Positions 26,568 through 34,833 of a stretch of DNA of 64,000 nucleotides are shown here, piece by piece. Source of the DNA: Sediminicola sp037203765 (lineage in GTDB: Bacteria > Bacteroidota > Bacteroidia > Flavobacteriales > Flavobacteriaceae); NCBI RefSeq assembly GCF_037203765.1, contig NZ_JBBCAS010000005.1, positions 62,001 to 126,000 of the forward strand, read 5' to 3'. The position numbers were made by a program, and so were the translations under genes. The notes below the pieces were generated by a model. The model saw nothing but the letters and a program-made list of their open reading frames with translations. It was not told the origin of the DNA and ran no database searches. How positions within the stretch are numbered: the stretch's first letter is position 1; the number at the start of each line of letters is the position of its first letter.

Positions 26568-27521
26568 ATGGCACAGATTATCACATTAACCGTAAATCCT
26601 GTAGTGGACAAGACCACTACGGTAGACCTATTGGTGCCAAATCGGAAATTACGGTGCACGGCCCCTAAGTATTTCCCGGGAGGCGGGGGTATCAATGTAT
26701 CTAGGGCCATCCAGAACCTCGGAGGGGAAACGACCGCAATTTATCTGGCGGGAGGAGCTTCCGGCTTACATATGCAACAATTAATGGCGTCGCGTGGCAT
26801 TGGTCAAAAGGTCATCCAACAAGAAGGAAGGACCAGGGAAAATTTATCGGTCACAGAAATTAAGAACAATACGCAATATCGGTTTGGAGTTCCCGGGGCC
26901 TTCGTTTCCGATCAGGAATGGAAATCGAGTATAAGCATCCTGGAAGCACAATTGAAACAGGGAGATTTTCTAGTGGCCAGTGGAAAATTACCTCCCGGTA
27001 TACCCACAGACTATTTTGCGCAGATCGCGGCCATTGCCCGGGAGAAGGGCGCCAAATTTATATTGGACACCAAGGGGGAAGGGCTCAAAGCGGCCATTAC
27101 AAGTCCCATTTTTCTTCTTAAACCCAATTTGGGAGAATTAAGTGCCCTTTTGGGAATGTCCTTTATCCCTTATGATGAACTGGAAGGATTGGCCCTGCGT
27201 TTTATGGCTGACCATTCCTGTGAATTGATGGTCGTTTCCATGGGGGCCAAAGGCGCCCTATTAGTGACACAGGGCCAATGTATTTTTATACCGGCTCCCA
27301 TGGTACATCAGAAAAACAGGATCGGGGCAGGAGACAGTATGGTGGCCGGAATGACGCTGGGGTGTGTTCAAGGCAAGTCATTTTTGGAAATGGCCCAATA
27401 TGGGGTAGCCTGTGGCACGGCCGCGACGATAAGGGAAGATGGAGAACTTTGTCAGCAAAAAGACGTAAATGAACTCTATGGATGGGTGAAGTCCCATACC
27501 AAGACACTTAAAAAAACATAG
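26568..27521 (+). CDS. PfkB-family sugar kinase (6-phosphofructokinase II or 1-phosphofructokinase type)
   Basis: A 317-residue ribokinase-superfamily enzyme. The N-terminus LTVNPVVDKTT and GGGGINVSRAI match the 1-PFK/PfkB subfamily; the anion hole and catalytic Asp lie in NRIGAGDSMVAGM at about residues 248-260. It phosphorylates fructose 6-phosphate, fructose 1-phosphate or tagatose 6-phosphate. Pairing in one operon with PEP synthase is notable, since the two act in opposite directions. PfkB (Rv2029c) is also a DosR-regulon member in mycobacteria. Confidence 0.88.
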   Translation: MAQIITLTVNPVVDKTTTVDLLVPNRKLRCTAPKYFPGGGGINVSRAIQNLGGETTAIYLAGGASGLHMQQLMASRGIGQKVIQQEGRTRENLSVTEIKNNTQYRFGVPGAFVSDQEWKSSISILEAQLKQGDFLVASGKLPPGIPTDYFAQIAAIAREKGAKFILDTKGEGLKAAITSPIFLLKPNLGELSALLGMSFIPYDELEGLALRFMADHSCELMVVSMGAKGALLVTQGQCIFIPAPMVHQKNRIGAGDSMVAGMTLGCVQGKSFLEMAQYGVACGTAATIREDGELCQQKDVNELYGWVKSHTKTLKKT

Positions 27522-27524
27522 AAC

Positions 27525-27567
27525 TGATATAAATCATTTTATGGCACCAAGCAATGGAATATTTTAG
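27525..27567 (+). promoter_or_regulatory. FNR/CRP-type operator and promoter of ncRNA 1
   Basis: The operator TGATATAAATCA (27525-27536) begins 4 bp after the pfkB stop codon. After 23 bp follows TATTTTAG (27560-27567), matching TAnnTTTG except for one A. The predicted start is near 27572. No protein gene follows in this direction for over 2 kb. Confidence 0.72.
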
Positions 27568-27571
27568 CAAT

Positions 27572-27770
27572 GTTCTAAAAAAGCAAGTTATTTGAAATTT
27601 ACGGGCAAAGGTTTTGGGGGAATCCTTTGCCTGTATAAAGGAGGATAAAGATAAGCTAATCAGCTAGTTTCTGGTGTTGGCCCAAATGTAATGGGCGTAT
27701 GCTATAAATAGCGTTCACAGCCTATCTTTTCCTCCTAAAGAACCGGGACATAAAATTCCCGGTTTCTTTC
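27572..27770 (+). ncRNA. Structured non-coding RNA 1 (regulon-controlled)
   Basis: A predicted transcript of about 200 nt with its own operator, -7 element and terminator and no credible open frame. Several helices can be read directly. P1 pairs 27601-27611 with 27624-27634 (11 bp with one G-U). A long-range helix pairs about 27639-27657 (AGGAGGATAAAGATAAGCT) with 27719-27736 (18 nt), with one bulge and one mismatch. Inside it sit hairpins 27680-27684/27692-27696 and 27701-27704/27709-27712. The terminator closes the 3' end. This multi-branched fold suggests a functional sRNA. No known family is recognised. Confidence 0.7.
27737..27770 (+). terminator. Terminator of ncRNA 1
   Basis: AACCGGGA (27741-27748) pairs with TCCCGGTT (27757-27764). 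The helix can be extended by AAAG/TCTTT with a bulge. A T-rich tail (TTTCTTTC) follows. Confidence 0.7.
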
Positions 27771-27793
27771 ATGACTGTTAAATTTTTATATAC

Positions 27794-27836
27794 TGATCCA
27801 GATCATTTCAAATGGCCACTCAGGTACTTAATTTTG
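27794..27836 (+). promoter_or_regulatory. FNR/CRP-type operator and promoter of ncRNA 2A
   Basis: The operator TGATCCAGATCA (27794-27805) and, after 23 bp, a perfect -7 element TAATTTTG (27829-27836). The predicted start is near 27841, so the operator centre is at about -41.5. Confidence 0.82.
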
Positions 27837-27840
27837 TATT

Positions 27841-28059
27841 TTACTTAGAATATAAAATAAAACGTTCTTTGATGATATTTAGATAAAGGCGCATTGGTGT
27901 AGCAATATACCAGGCACTTAGGAAGTAAACGTAGCATCGTTTTACCTTGCGATACTGTATGTGATCCAGGAATGGTGAATTGCGGATTTGCTATAAGCGG
28001 ACATCGATACGCTTGTGAACTTCTGAAAACAAGGACATGCAAATGTCCTTGTTTTTTTA
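27841..28059 (+). ncRNA. Tandem non-coding RNA, copy 2A
   Basis: A predicted transcript of about 219 nt. It is paralogous to copy 2B, 392 bp further on. The most conserved part (27862-27925) includes a hairpin GGTGTA-GCAA-TATACC (27896-27911) with a GNRA loop. The central part diverges between copies. The 3' terminator has a GCAA loop and differs from copy 2B by two compensatory pair changes, so selection acts on RNA structure. Short open frames in the two copies lie on different strands and are unrelated, which argues against coding. Confidence 0.82.
28028..28059 (+). terminator. Intrinsic terminator of ncRNA 2A
   Basis: A perfect 11-bp stem AACAAGGACAT (28028-28038) with ATGTCCTTGTT (28043-28053), a GCAA tetraloop and a run of seven to eight T. 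Confidence 0.92.
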
Positions 28060-28185
28060 TTTAAAATTAGTAGTTTTCTACAATATCAAGAAATCAGGGG
28101 AAAGACACTATGATGTGTAAACCCAACTGATGAATCCAGAAAGTTGTGACCCAATAACGTTCAAAATTGTTAAATTTTTGGAAAC

Positions 28186-28228
28186 TGATCCAGGTCATTT
28201 CAAATGGCCACTTAGGCACTTATTTTTG
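28186..28228 (+). promoter_or_regulatory. FNR/CRP-type operator and promoter of ncRNA 2B
   Basis: The operator TGATCCAGGTCA (28186-28197) and, after 23 bp, a perfect -7 element TATTTTTG (28221-28228). The predicted start is near 28233. The similarity with copy 2A begins at TGTTAAATTTTT (28168), upstream of the operator, so the promoter was duplicated with the RNA. Confidence 0.82.
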
Positions 28229-28232
28229 TATT

Positions 28233-28450
28233 AAACATACAATACAACATAACACGTTCTTTGATGATATTAAAGTAAAGGCGCATTGGTGTAGCAATAT
28301 ACCAAAGCACTTAGGAAGTATGTTAGGTCAGTATACCTTGTGGACCACAATTTTGCCCAGCGATGGGTAGATGAAGGGTTTTACTATAAGTGGTCATTGT
28401 ACATACATATCTTCTGGAAACCAGAACATGCAAATGTTCTGGTTTTTTTA
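28233..28450 (+). ncRNA. Tandem non-coding RNA, copy 2B
   Basis: A predicted transcript of about 218 nt, the paralogue of copy 2A. It keeps ACGTTCTTTGATGATATT, the AAAGGCGCATTGGTGTAGC block and the GNRA hairpin GGTGTA-GCAA-TATACC (28288-28303). It diverges in the middle and ends in the covarying terminator. Both copies keep nearly the same total length. Tandem regulated sRNAs with divergent middles often have partly different targets; that is inference here. Confidence 0.82.
28418..28449 (+). terminator. Intrinsic terminator of ncRNA 2B
   Basis: A perfect 12-bp stem AAACCAGAACAT (28418-28429) with ATGTTCTGGTTT (28434-28445), a GCAA tetraloop and seven T. Compared with copy 2A one A-T pair became C-G and one G-C pair became A-T. 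Confidence 0.92.
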
Positions 28451-28598
28451 TACAAGATTGGTCGGTATTTCTGTAAAGAAAAATGGACCATTATGAAGCA
28501 ATAGATATTGTTGGTTACAACATATACCTCTGATCCATTTTAGCAATAATTTGGTTTAAAGGATAGATTGGACACCTACTGATTGATATTCTTCATAG
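28451..28598. other. Intergenic stretch after ncRNA 2B
   Basis: About 150 bp between the 2B terminator and the next hairpin. I find no TGAYNNNNRTCA operator and no clear -7 element at the right distance, so there is no support for a fourth RNA here. Confidence 0.5.
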
Positions 28599-28629
28599 GA
28601 AAAAGGAGGCGCTGCCTCCTTTTTCTGTT
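28599..28629. terminator. Hairpin terminator, probably bidirectional
   Basis: GAAAAAGGAGGC (28599-28610) pairs perfectly with GCCTCCTTTTTC (28614-28625) around a 3-nt loop. A T-rich run follows on both strands. It lies 28 bp past the stop of the minus-strand lipoprotein gene. Confidence 0.75.
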
Positions 28630-28656
28630 TTAAACCCTGTAACATGAACCAAGAAG

Positions 28657-29130
28657 TCAGTTTTTGGAATCAAGGAGGCCCGGGTGGTACTCCTTAAGAA
28701 AGCGATTGCGGATCGAGTCCATTCTCCTCATGAATTGTTGCATTTCCGGATGGTGACTTTCCCAATTTCTAAAAATATAATCCTCCGAGAAGAAGTCCTT
28801 CTTCATAAGAGAATCTGCCTTGGGGAAATATGAAAAATCCCTTCTCAAGAAAGGCGCCTCCATTTCATCAAAATACCGCTTAAAATTGTCCATAATACTA
28901 TCCAGATTCACTTTTAGCGAATCCCCTTCCTCATTGGTATAAGACCATGAGTAGATAGAATCATATGTGATAAGGTTGCCCAATTCATCGAATTGCCGAG
29001 TGACATTCCATTGTCCTTTGGGTATTGCCATAGTATCGTTCGTTGCCTCTTTTGGGGCATTTTGATCTTTTTCCTGCCCCTTACAAGAGCCCAAGGACAG
29101 TAAAACCAATAAAACTGCTAATTTTTTCAT
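28657..29130 (-). CDS. Small lipoprotein of unknown function
   Basis: A 157-residue protein. The signal peptide and lipobox MKKLAVLLVLLSLGSCKGQ put the lipidated Cys at residue 16. The mature part is charged and helix-rich, with repeated Met/Arg/Asp patterns near the end (MQQFMRRMDSIRNRF). No family is recognised. It follows another small lipoprotein gene by 38 bp and is probably in its operon. Confidence 0.75.
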   Translation of the reverse strand: MKKLAVLLVLLSLGSCKGQEKDQNAPKEATNDTMAIPKGQWNVTRQFDELGNLITYDSIYSWSYTNEEGDSLKVNLDSIMDNFKRYFDEMEAPFLRRDFSYFPKADSLMKKDFFSEDYIFRNWESHHPEMQQFMRRMDSIRNRFLKEYHPGLLDSKN

Positions 29131-29168
29131 TCCACAAAAATTTTAATTGCTCTTTTAAATGATCTGAA

Positions 29169-29549
29169 TCAATTTCCCCTGCTACTCCTCCTGCCTATAT
29201 TGCTCCTTCCCCTATAAGGGTTATCGTTATGGTACCTTTGAATATTGTCTCCCCTGAAATTACTGATCCTTTTATACCTGGCACGACTAAGGTTGATGTT
29301 CCTATAGCGGAGCGGCAAAACGGAAGCCCTGAGCCAGACCCCAGTATCCCAATAGATATAAGTTCTATCGTGGAAATCATAATAAATACGGTACTCCGGA
29401 AAATAAACATAACGTACCAATTCTACCCTATTGGGATAAAACCAGGGAGGTGGCGGATGGTTGGGTCTAGAGGAGATGACCACGGGACCACAACTTCCCA
29501 ACAACATCACCATTACCAAAAGAAACAACCCCGATTTAGAATTTTTCAT
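29169..29549 (-). CDS. Small Tyr/Arg-rich lipoprotein of unknown function
   Basis: A 126-residue protein. The signal peptide and lipobox MVMLLGSCGP put the lipidated Cys near residue 20. The mature part has a proline run (NHPPPPW), many Tyr, and an Arg/Ser/Asn-rich low-complexity C-terminus (RGRSNIGRRSSRGN). No family is recognised. The operator just upstream places it in the regulon. Envelope location is expected. Confidence 0.7.
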   Translation of the reverse strand: MKNSKSGLFLLVMVMLLGSCGPVVISSRPNHPPPPWFYPNRVELVRYVYFPEYRIYYDFHDRTYIYWDTGVWLRASVLPLRYRNINLSRARYKRISNFRGDNIQRYHNDNPYRGRSNIGRRSSRGN

Positions 29550-29566
29550 ACTATTTTATTTAGGCA

Positions 29567-29609
29567 ACAAAGTAAGTGTTTGATAGAAAATTGTAAATGA
29601 CTTGGGTCA
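29567..29609 (-). promoter_or_regulatory. FNR/CRP-type operator and promoter of the lipoprotein pair
   Basis: The operator TGACTTGGGTCA (29598-29609). On the minus strand, after 23 bp, lies TACTTTGT (29574-29567); one base off that register reads TTACTTTG. The predicted start is near 29562, about 13 nt before the ATG. Confidence 0.62.
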
Positions 29610-29686
29610 TTCATGGCCCCTATAAGGTGCATTGTTCAATGGCCCAGGGATGCCCCCGCCATCTGTACGCCATGCAGGTGGCCCAC

Positions 29687-29729
29687 TGATCAATGTCATT
29701 TTAGAACCATTACCGGTTTCGTAATTTTA
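29687..29729 (+). promoter_or_regulatory. FNR/CRP-type operator and promoter ahead of the CheB-CheR gene
   Basis: The operator TGATCAATGTCA (29687-29698) and, after 23 bp, TAATTTTA (29722-29729), one base from the -7 consensus. The predicted start is near 29734, which leaves about 196 nt before the ATG at 29930. A second, operator-free -7 match TAACTTTG (29889-29896) lies closer to the gene. Confidence 0.65.
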
Positions 29730-29733
29730 GATT

Positions 29734-29929
29734 GCAAGGTCTTTTAAACAAGGTGGTTCACCAGGTTATTGATCAAATAGCTATAAATAGAAGCAAGTCA
29801 ATTAGAGATCATTATTTGCACTTGAGAGACAAAAGAGCGAATCCCAAAAGAAGTGCCCCTTTACTACAAATCATTTCAGGGGTTTAATTAACTTTGAAAT
29901 ACGCTTTCATTAGATAATCTTAATAAAAA
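29734..29929 (+). other. Long leader or short RNA before the CheB-CheR gene
   Basis: A stretch of 196 bp downstream of the predicted start. It has a weak hairpin CCCCT/AGGGG (29856-29860 with 29878-29882, 17-nt loop) followed by TTTAATT. It also shares the 11-mer GCTATAAATAG with ncRNA 1. It could be a long 5' leader or another short RNA; the sequence does not decide. Confidence 0.35.
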
Positions 29930-32902
29930 ATGGCCAAAAACAAGACCACATCCTCCCCAAAAAAAGGGACCTCCCCGAATAAAACCTCAAAAAATGAAAA
30001 AAAAGAAGAATTTCTTATCGTGGGGATGGGAGCTTCAGCGGGTGGCCTGGAAACATTGGAGCAATTTTTTAAAGCAACGCCTGCCAAACCTGGAATGGCC
30101 TTTGTTATTGTACAGCATTTAGACCCTACACACAAGAGCCTCATGGTACATTTGCTTAAAAACCATACAGAAATGGAGGTATCTGAAGTAAAGGACAACA
30201 CCCTTGTAGTCCCTAACCACGTCTATGTGATACCTCCCAACAAGGATATGGCCATTTTTAATGGTATCCTTCACTTAATGGAACCTGCAGCGGCCAGAGG
30301 TTTTAGAAAGCCCATAGATTTTTTCCTTCGCTCTTTGGCCGAGGACCAAGGGGAAAAGGCTGTTGGCATCATCTTATCAGGTACCGGAACCGAAGGGACC
30401 CTAAGCCTTAAGAATATCAAAGGACAAGGAGGACTTTCCATAGTCCAAGATCCAGAAACGGCCAAGTATGATGGCATGCCAAGAAGCGCCATTGCGGCGG
30501 GAGTACAGGATTTTATCCTGCCCGTAGCTGAAATTCCGAAACTGCTTTTAAAATATGCCAAAAACAGGAAATTTAAACCTGAAGAACTTCCCGACAAGAT
30601 CTCTACCGCCAAAGAGCTTCTTGAAAAGGTGTTTATTTTATTACGCAATGAGACGGGTTGTAACTTTAGTGATTATAAAAGTACAACGGTCATACGAAGG
30701 ATAGAAAAGCGGATGGCACTGAACCAGATAGATAAATTGGAGCTTTACATTAAATACCTTCAGAAAAATCGTGAAGAAATTTTAAAATTATTCAATGAAC
30801 TCCTTATAGGCGTTACCAATTTTTTCAGGGACAAGGAGGCTTTTGATTCTGCAAAAAATATCGTAATTCCACAATTGATCAAGAATAAAGAAGATGGGGA
30901 AACAATCCGAATATGGGTCCCCGGATGTTCTACGGGAGAGGAAGCCTATTCGTTGGCCATCATGTTTGATGAAGCCGTTAAAAAGCAATCAAAAAAGATA
31001 AAGTTCCAAATTTTTGCATCGGATTTAGATGAAAATGCCATTAATTTCGCTCGTCAAGGCGTATACCCTCAGAGCATTTCTGTGGATGTAAGTCCTGAAC
31101 ATTTATCCAAATATTTTTATAGCGATGCCACGACCTACAGGATAAAAAAAGAAATTAGGGACCAAATTGTATTTGCGGAACACAATCTCATCAAGGACCC
31201 GCCCTTCTCTAAACTGGACATGATCAGTTGTAGAAATCTTTTAATTTATTTAAACGTAGAGGCTCAAAAAAAAGTGTTCGCCATTTTTCATTACGCCCTT
31301 AACCCAGAAGGCATTCTCTTTTTGGGCAGTTCTGAATCTCTCGGTGAATACGACTCCCTATTTGAAGTGGTGGACAGGAAACATAAAATTTTTAAACATA
31401 AGGATGCGAAGCTTGAACAAATACCGGATATAGGGCATCTTTTTCAGGAACCTCCTTCCATAAAAACTATGGCGAAACCCATTCTGAAAAGAAATCGACA
31501 GGATAACCTGGCAAGTCTTACCAAAAATATTTTACTTTCGAATTATACCCCCGCCTGTGCCATTATAAATGCAAAAGGAGATGCCGTGTATTTTTCCGGA
31601 AACACAGGGAAGTATCTGCAACCTTCGCCCGGGGAGGCAAAATTGAACATTATTGATATGGCCAGGGAAGGCCTAAAGGCCGAGCTCCAGGTGTTGATCT
31701 CCAAGGTACGGAAGACCAATAAGACAGAAATGCGCAATGATATAGAAGTCAGGACCAATGATTCTTTCCAGGTAATAGACCTTAGCATTAAGCCATTGCA
31801 ACTGGAGGATACAGAGGAAACACTTATGATGGTCATCTTTGAAGACCGCAAACATCTAGTAAACCCAAATAAGGAAACTACGGTTGTCAAGGCAGAAGAC
31901 ACCTCTGAACTCTTGGCTCTGGAACAGGAATTGGCCGCGACCAAGGAATATCTGCGTTCCACCATAGAACAATTGGAAATTTCCAACGAGGAGCTAAAAT
32001 CGTCCAATGAGGAACTGCAATCGAGCAATGAAGAATTACAGAGTACCAACGAGGAACTGGAAACCTCTAAAGAAGAACTACAAAGTGTCAATGAAGAAAT
32101 AGTTACGGTAAATACGGAACTACAAGGAAAGATTGATGAACTGGCACAGGCCTATGACGATATGAACAATTTGTTGGCCAGTACCGAAATTGGAACCATT
32201 TTCCTGGATTCCAATTTACATATCAAACGATTCACCCCCTCCATGTCCAAAATCATCAATCTTATCCAGAGCGATGTGGGACGCCCTTTAGAGCATTTGT
32301 CCAGTAACCTGATCTATGACGGGATCGTTGGGGATGTAAAAAAAGTTCTTGACAAGCTCTCTCCCATTTCAAAATCTGTAAAGAGTGTGGAAGGTATTTG
32401 GTATTTGATGCAGATTATGCCCTACCGCACTTCTGAAAACGTAATTGAAGGAGTGGTGATCACCTTTGTGGATATCTCAGAGGAAAAAAGGCTGGCAGAA
32501 CAATTAAGGGAAACGAAGGAAAACTTGGACCATTTGTTGGAAATGACCAAGATAGTGGTCTACACCCAAAACAAGGATCTTAAATATACCAGCGTGGCCC
32601 ATGTACATCCGGATTTGGAATTTAGGAGCATGATAGGCAAGAAGGATGAAGATTTTTTCAATGATGAAGATGCCCTTTTGCTTACCAAGACGAAAAAGAA
32701 AGTTTTGGATTCAGGAAAGCCCAGCAGGGAGGTCATCGCCCTAAAAATTGGGGGAGGCATCAGATATTTTGATCTTTTGGTCCGTCCAATAGAGGAAAAT
32801 GGGGTCATTTCTGGTATCGCATGTACCTCAATGGACATAACAGATCTAAAAGTTGCCGAAAAACAACTTTTAGATCTTAATGGCAATAAAAATAATGGGT
32901 AA
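29930..32902 (+). CDS. CheB-CheR fusion with coiled coil and PAS domains
   Basis: 990 residues. A CheB methylesterase domain (about 28-210) has Ser36 in GASAGG and His63 in QHLDPTH, but Glu155 in GTGTEGT where the catalytic Asp usually stands. A CheR methyltransferase domain (about 225-490) has VPGCSTGEEAYS. A heptad coiled coil follows (about 660-735), with repeats such as SSNEELQSSNEELQSTNEEL, then two PAS-like domains (about 735-985). There is no kinase domain. Such fusions occur in non-chemotaxis signalling. It overlaps the next kinase gene, which may be its partner. Confidence 0.88.
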   Translation: MAKNKTTSSPKKGTSPNKTSKNEKKEEFLIVGMGASAGGLETLEQFFKATPAKPGMAFVIVQHLDPTHKSLMVHLLKNHTEMEVSEVKDNTLVVPNHVYVIPPNKDMAIFNGILHLMEPAAARGFRKPIDFFLRSLAEDQGEKAVGIILSGTGTEGTLSLKNIKGQGGLSIVQDPETAKYDGMPRSAIAAGVQDFILPVAEIPKLLLKYAKNRKFKPEELPDKISTAKELLEKVFILLRNETGCNFSDYKSTTVIRRIEKRMALNQIDKLELYIKYLQKNREEILKLFNELLIGVTNFFRDKEAFDSAKNIVIPQLIKNKEDGETIRIWVPGCSTGEEAYSLAIMFDEAVKKQSKKIKFQIFASDLDENAINFARQGVYPQSISVDVSPEHLSKYFYSDATTYRIKKEIRDQIVFAEHNLIKDPPFSKLDMISCRNLLIYLNVEAQKKVFAIFHYALNPEGILFLGSSESLGEYDSLFEVVDRKHKIFKHKDAKLEQIPDIGHLFQEPPSIKTMAKPILKRNRQDNLASLTKNILLSNYTPACAIINAKGDAVYFSGNTGKYLQPSPGEAKLNIIDMAREGLKAELQVLISKVRKTNKTEMRNDIEVRTNDSFQVIDLSIKPLQLEDTEETLMMVIFEDRKHLVNPNKETTVVKAEDTSELLALEQELAATKEYLRSTIEQLEISNEELKSSNEELQSSNEELQSTNEELETSKEELQSVNEEIVTVNTELQGKIDELAQAYDDMNNLLASTEIGTIFLDSNLHIKRFTPSMSKIINLIQSDVGRPLEHLSSNLIYDGIVGDVKKVLDKLSPISKSVKSVEGIWYLMQIMPYRTSENVIEGVVITFVDISEEKRLAEQLRETKENLDHLLEMTKIVVYTQNKDLKYTSVAHVHPDLEFRSMIGKKDEDFFNDEDALLLTKTKKKVLDSGKPSREVIALKIGGGIRYFDLLVRPIEENGVISGIACTSMDITDLKVAEKQLLDLNGNKNNG

Positions 32903-34607
32903 CAAAGAACATCCAAAAAGCAATGATTTGCGCACCAAGGCAGAAGCCAAGTTGGGGCATGCTTCCAAATTGTCCAAGGACCTAACATTGGATAAGGCCA
33001 AGGTTATGATGCATGAGCTGGAAGTGCACCAATTGGAACTGGAAATGCAAAACCAGGAATTGAGGGAGACCCAGCACCGTTTGGAAGAGCTGCGCGACCA
33101 ATATGCGGACCTGTTTGATTTTGCCCCGGTTGGTTATTTGGTGGTGGATAACAAGGGGGTCATAAAAAACATCAACCTTACGGCTTGTATGCTTCTTGGC
33201 CCGGAACGTTCTTTGTTAATAGGCAAGCCTCTATCTGCATACATGAGCAGTGGGCAATCCATTAAATTGTTTCTTAATTTAAATGAGGCCTTCAAAAATG
33301 GAAACCTGCCGTCCTTTGAACTGACCATGAAAGACAGAAATAACCGTACGTTCACAGCCTTGCTTCAGGGCACCATACCCAATTATTCTAAAAGTAGCGA
33401 TACCTGTAGGATTTCCTTACAGGACATTACAGAACTTAAAGCTGCCGCCGCCTTAAAAAAACAACACGACGAGCTACAATTGGAAAAAGAAAAAATTCAG
33501 CGGTATTTGGATTTGGCCCCAGTTGTTTTCTTGTTGATAGATTCCGATCATAATGTACAGATGATCAACCAAAAAGGGTGTGAATTATTGGGCTATAAAA
33601 GAGTGGAGATCCTTGGAATAAATTGGTTCAAGAACTTTGTAATCCGTCAAGATGAGACCAAAGTCAACCCTGCCAATGAAAATTTCCAAAACAATAAGTT
33701 GTTGCTAAAACCCTATGTGGAGAATTACGTAAAATGTAAGAATGGTGAAAAGCGTCTAATGGGCTGGACCAATATAGCACTTTTGGATAACAGCGGTAAT
33801 CAGATAGGCACCTTATCTTCTGGGGAGGATATCACACAACGAAAAAAGGAAGAGGCTACCAAACAGCGTTATATGGAAGAACTGGAGACGATGGTAGGAG
33901 AGCGTACCAAAGAACTTAGTGATGCCCTGGAAAATGAAAAACAGATCAGTGAAATGAAGAGTTCCTTTGTTTCCATTGCCTCCCACGAGCTACGCACCCC
34001 TGTCACCATAGTACTGTCTTCCATAATCCTAATTGAAAAATACGGCGCCCTGGGTCAATTTGAAAAACAGAAAAAACACTTCAACCGCATTAAGTCTTCC
34101 ATAACACATTTTATCAGTATTTTGGATGATTTCCTTTCCTTGGATAAATTGGAAAAAGGTATTGTCCGGGTAAATAAAGAAACCTTTGATCTGCCCGATT
34201 TCATTAACTTTACCATAGGGGAAATGGAAGTCATGTTAAAGGAAGGTCAAAAAATTTCATATACCCATAGTGGCCAAAGAAATACGCTCCAGGACAAGAA
34301 AATTTTCCGTAACATACTTCTCAATCTGTTGTCCAATGCCATAAAATATTCTGAGAAGGATATAGCACTGACCACCGTTGAAAATAATGGCTCTTTGACA
34401 TTGCAGATCAAGGACCAGGGCATTGGTATCCCAAAGGAGGATTCGCAATTCTTGTTCAAACGCTTCTTTAGAGCCAAAAATGCCGAGGACATCCCGGGTA
34501 CCGGCTTGGGGCTCAGTATTGTTCAACGCTATTTGGACCTATTAAAGGGTTCTATTGAGTTTACAAGCCAAGAAAATATTGGTAGCACCTTTACGGTACA
34601 ACTATAA
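32880..34607 (+). CDS. PAS-domain sensor histidine kinase
   Basis: 575 residues from 32880; an ATG at 32895 is an alternative start. An N-terminal helix precedes two PAS domains (about 75-185 and 205-320). A short coiled coil leads to HisKA, with the phospho-acceptor in SIASHELRTPVT near residue 368. The HATPase domain has LSNAIKYS, DQGIGIP and GTGLGLSIV. There is no membrane segment, so it senses a cytosolic signal. It overlaps the CheB-CheR gene by about 23 bp. A single receiver gene follows. Confidence 0.9.
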   Translation: MAIKIMGNKEHPKSNDLRTKAEAKLGHASKLSKDLTLDKAKVMMHELEVHQLELEMQNQELRETQHRLEELRDQYADLFDFAPVGYLVVDNKGVIKNINLTACMLLGPERSLLIGKPLSAYMSSGQSIKLFLNLNEAFKNGNLPSFELTMKDRNNRTFTALLQGTIPNYSKSSDTCRISLQDITELKAAAALKKQHDELQLEKEKIQRYLDLAPVVFLLIDSDHNVQMINQKGCELLGYKRVEILGINWFKNFVIRQDETKVNPANENFQNNKLLLKPYVENYVKCKNGEKRLMGWTNIALLDNSGNQIGTLSSGEDITQRKKEEATKQRYMEELETMVGERTKELSDALENEKQISEMKSSFVSIASHELRTPVTIVLSSIILIEKYGALGQFEKQKKHFNRIKSSITHFISILDDFLSLDKLEKGIVRVNKETFDLPDFINFTIGEMEVMLKEGQKISYTHSGQRNTLQDKKIFRNILLNLLSNAIKYSEKDIALTTVENNGSLTLQIKDQGIGIPKEDSQFLFKRFFRAKNAEDIPGTGLGLSIVQRYLDLLKGSIEFTSQENIGSTFTVQL

Positions 34608-34833
34608 AACATTTCAAGGCATCCATTTTTTTTCCTAGAACTTACATGTTTGGCCATGTCCTTAAGGCCATATGTCTTAAAAAATCAAAAGGCCGTTATT
34701 TGCAATTTCCATCCCGTTCGTATGCCTCTAGCATATATATTGGGTTTAACCTTAGTATTTGCGATAAATTTATTACTTTTAAAATACTTCCCCTGTAAAA
34801 ATTTCTTAGCAAAAACCATAACAACTCTTTTCC

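Noticed and set aside
27845..28370. Open frames of about 65 codons (27845-28042 minus; 28167-28370 plus) as genes
   Set aside because: They lie in the two paralogous RNA units but on opposite strands and in unrelated frames, and the conserved parts covary as RNA stems.
29160..29171. TGATCTGAATCA, a full match to the operator pattern between the two lipoprotein genes
   Set aside because: No -7-like 8-mer lies 23 bp away on the minus strand, the predicted start would fall at or inside the start codon, and the site overlaps the end of the upstream gene. It is probably a chance match.
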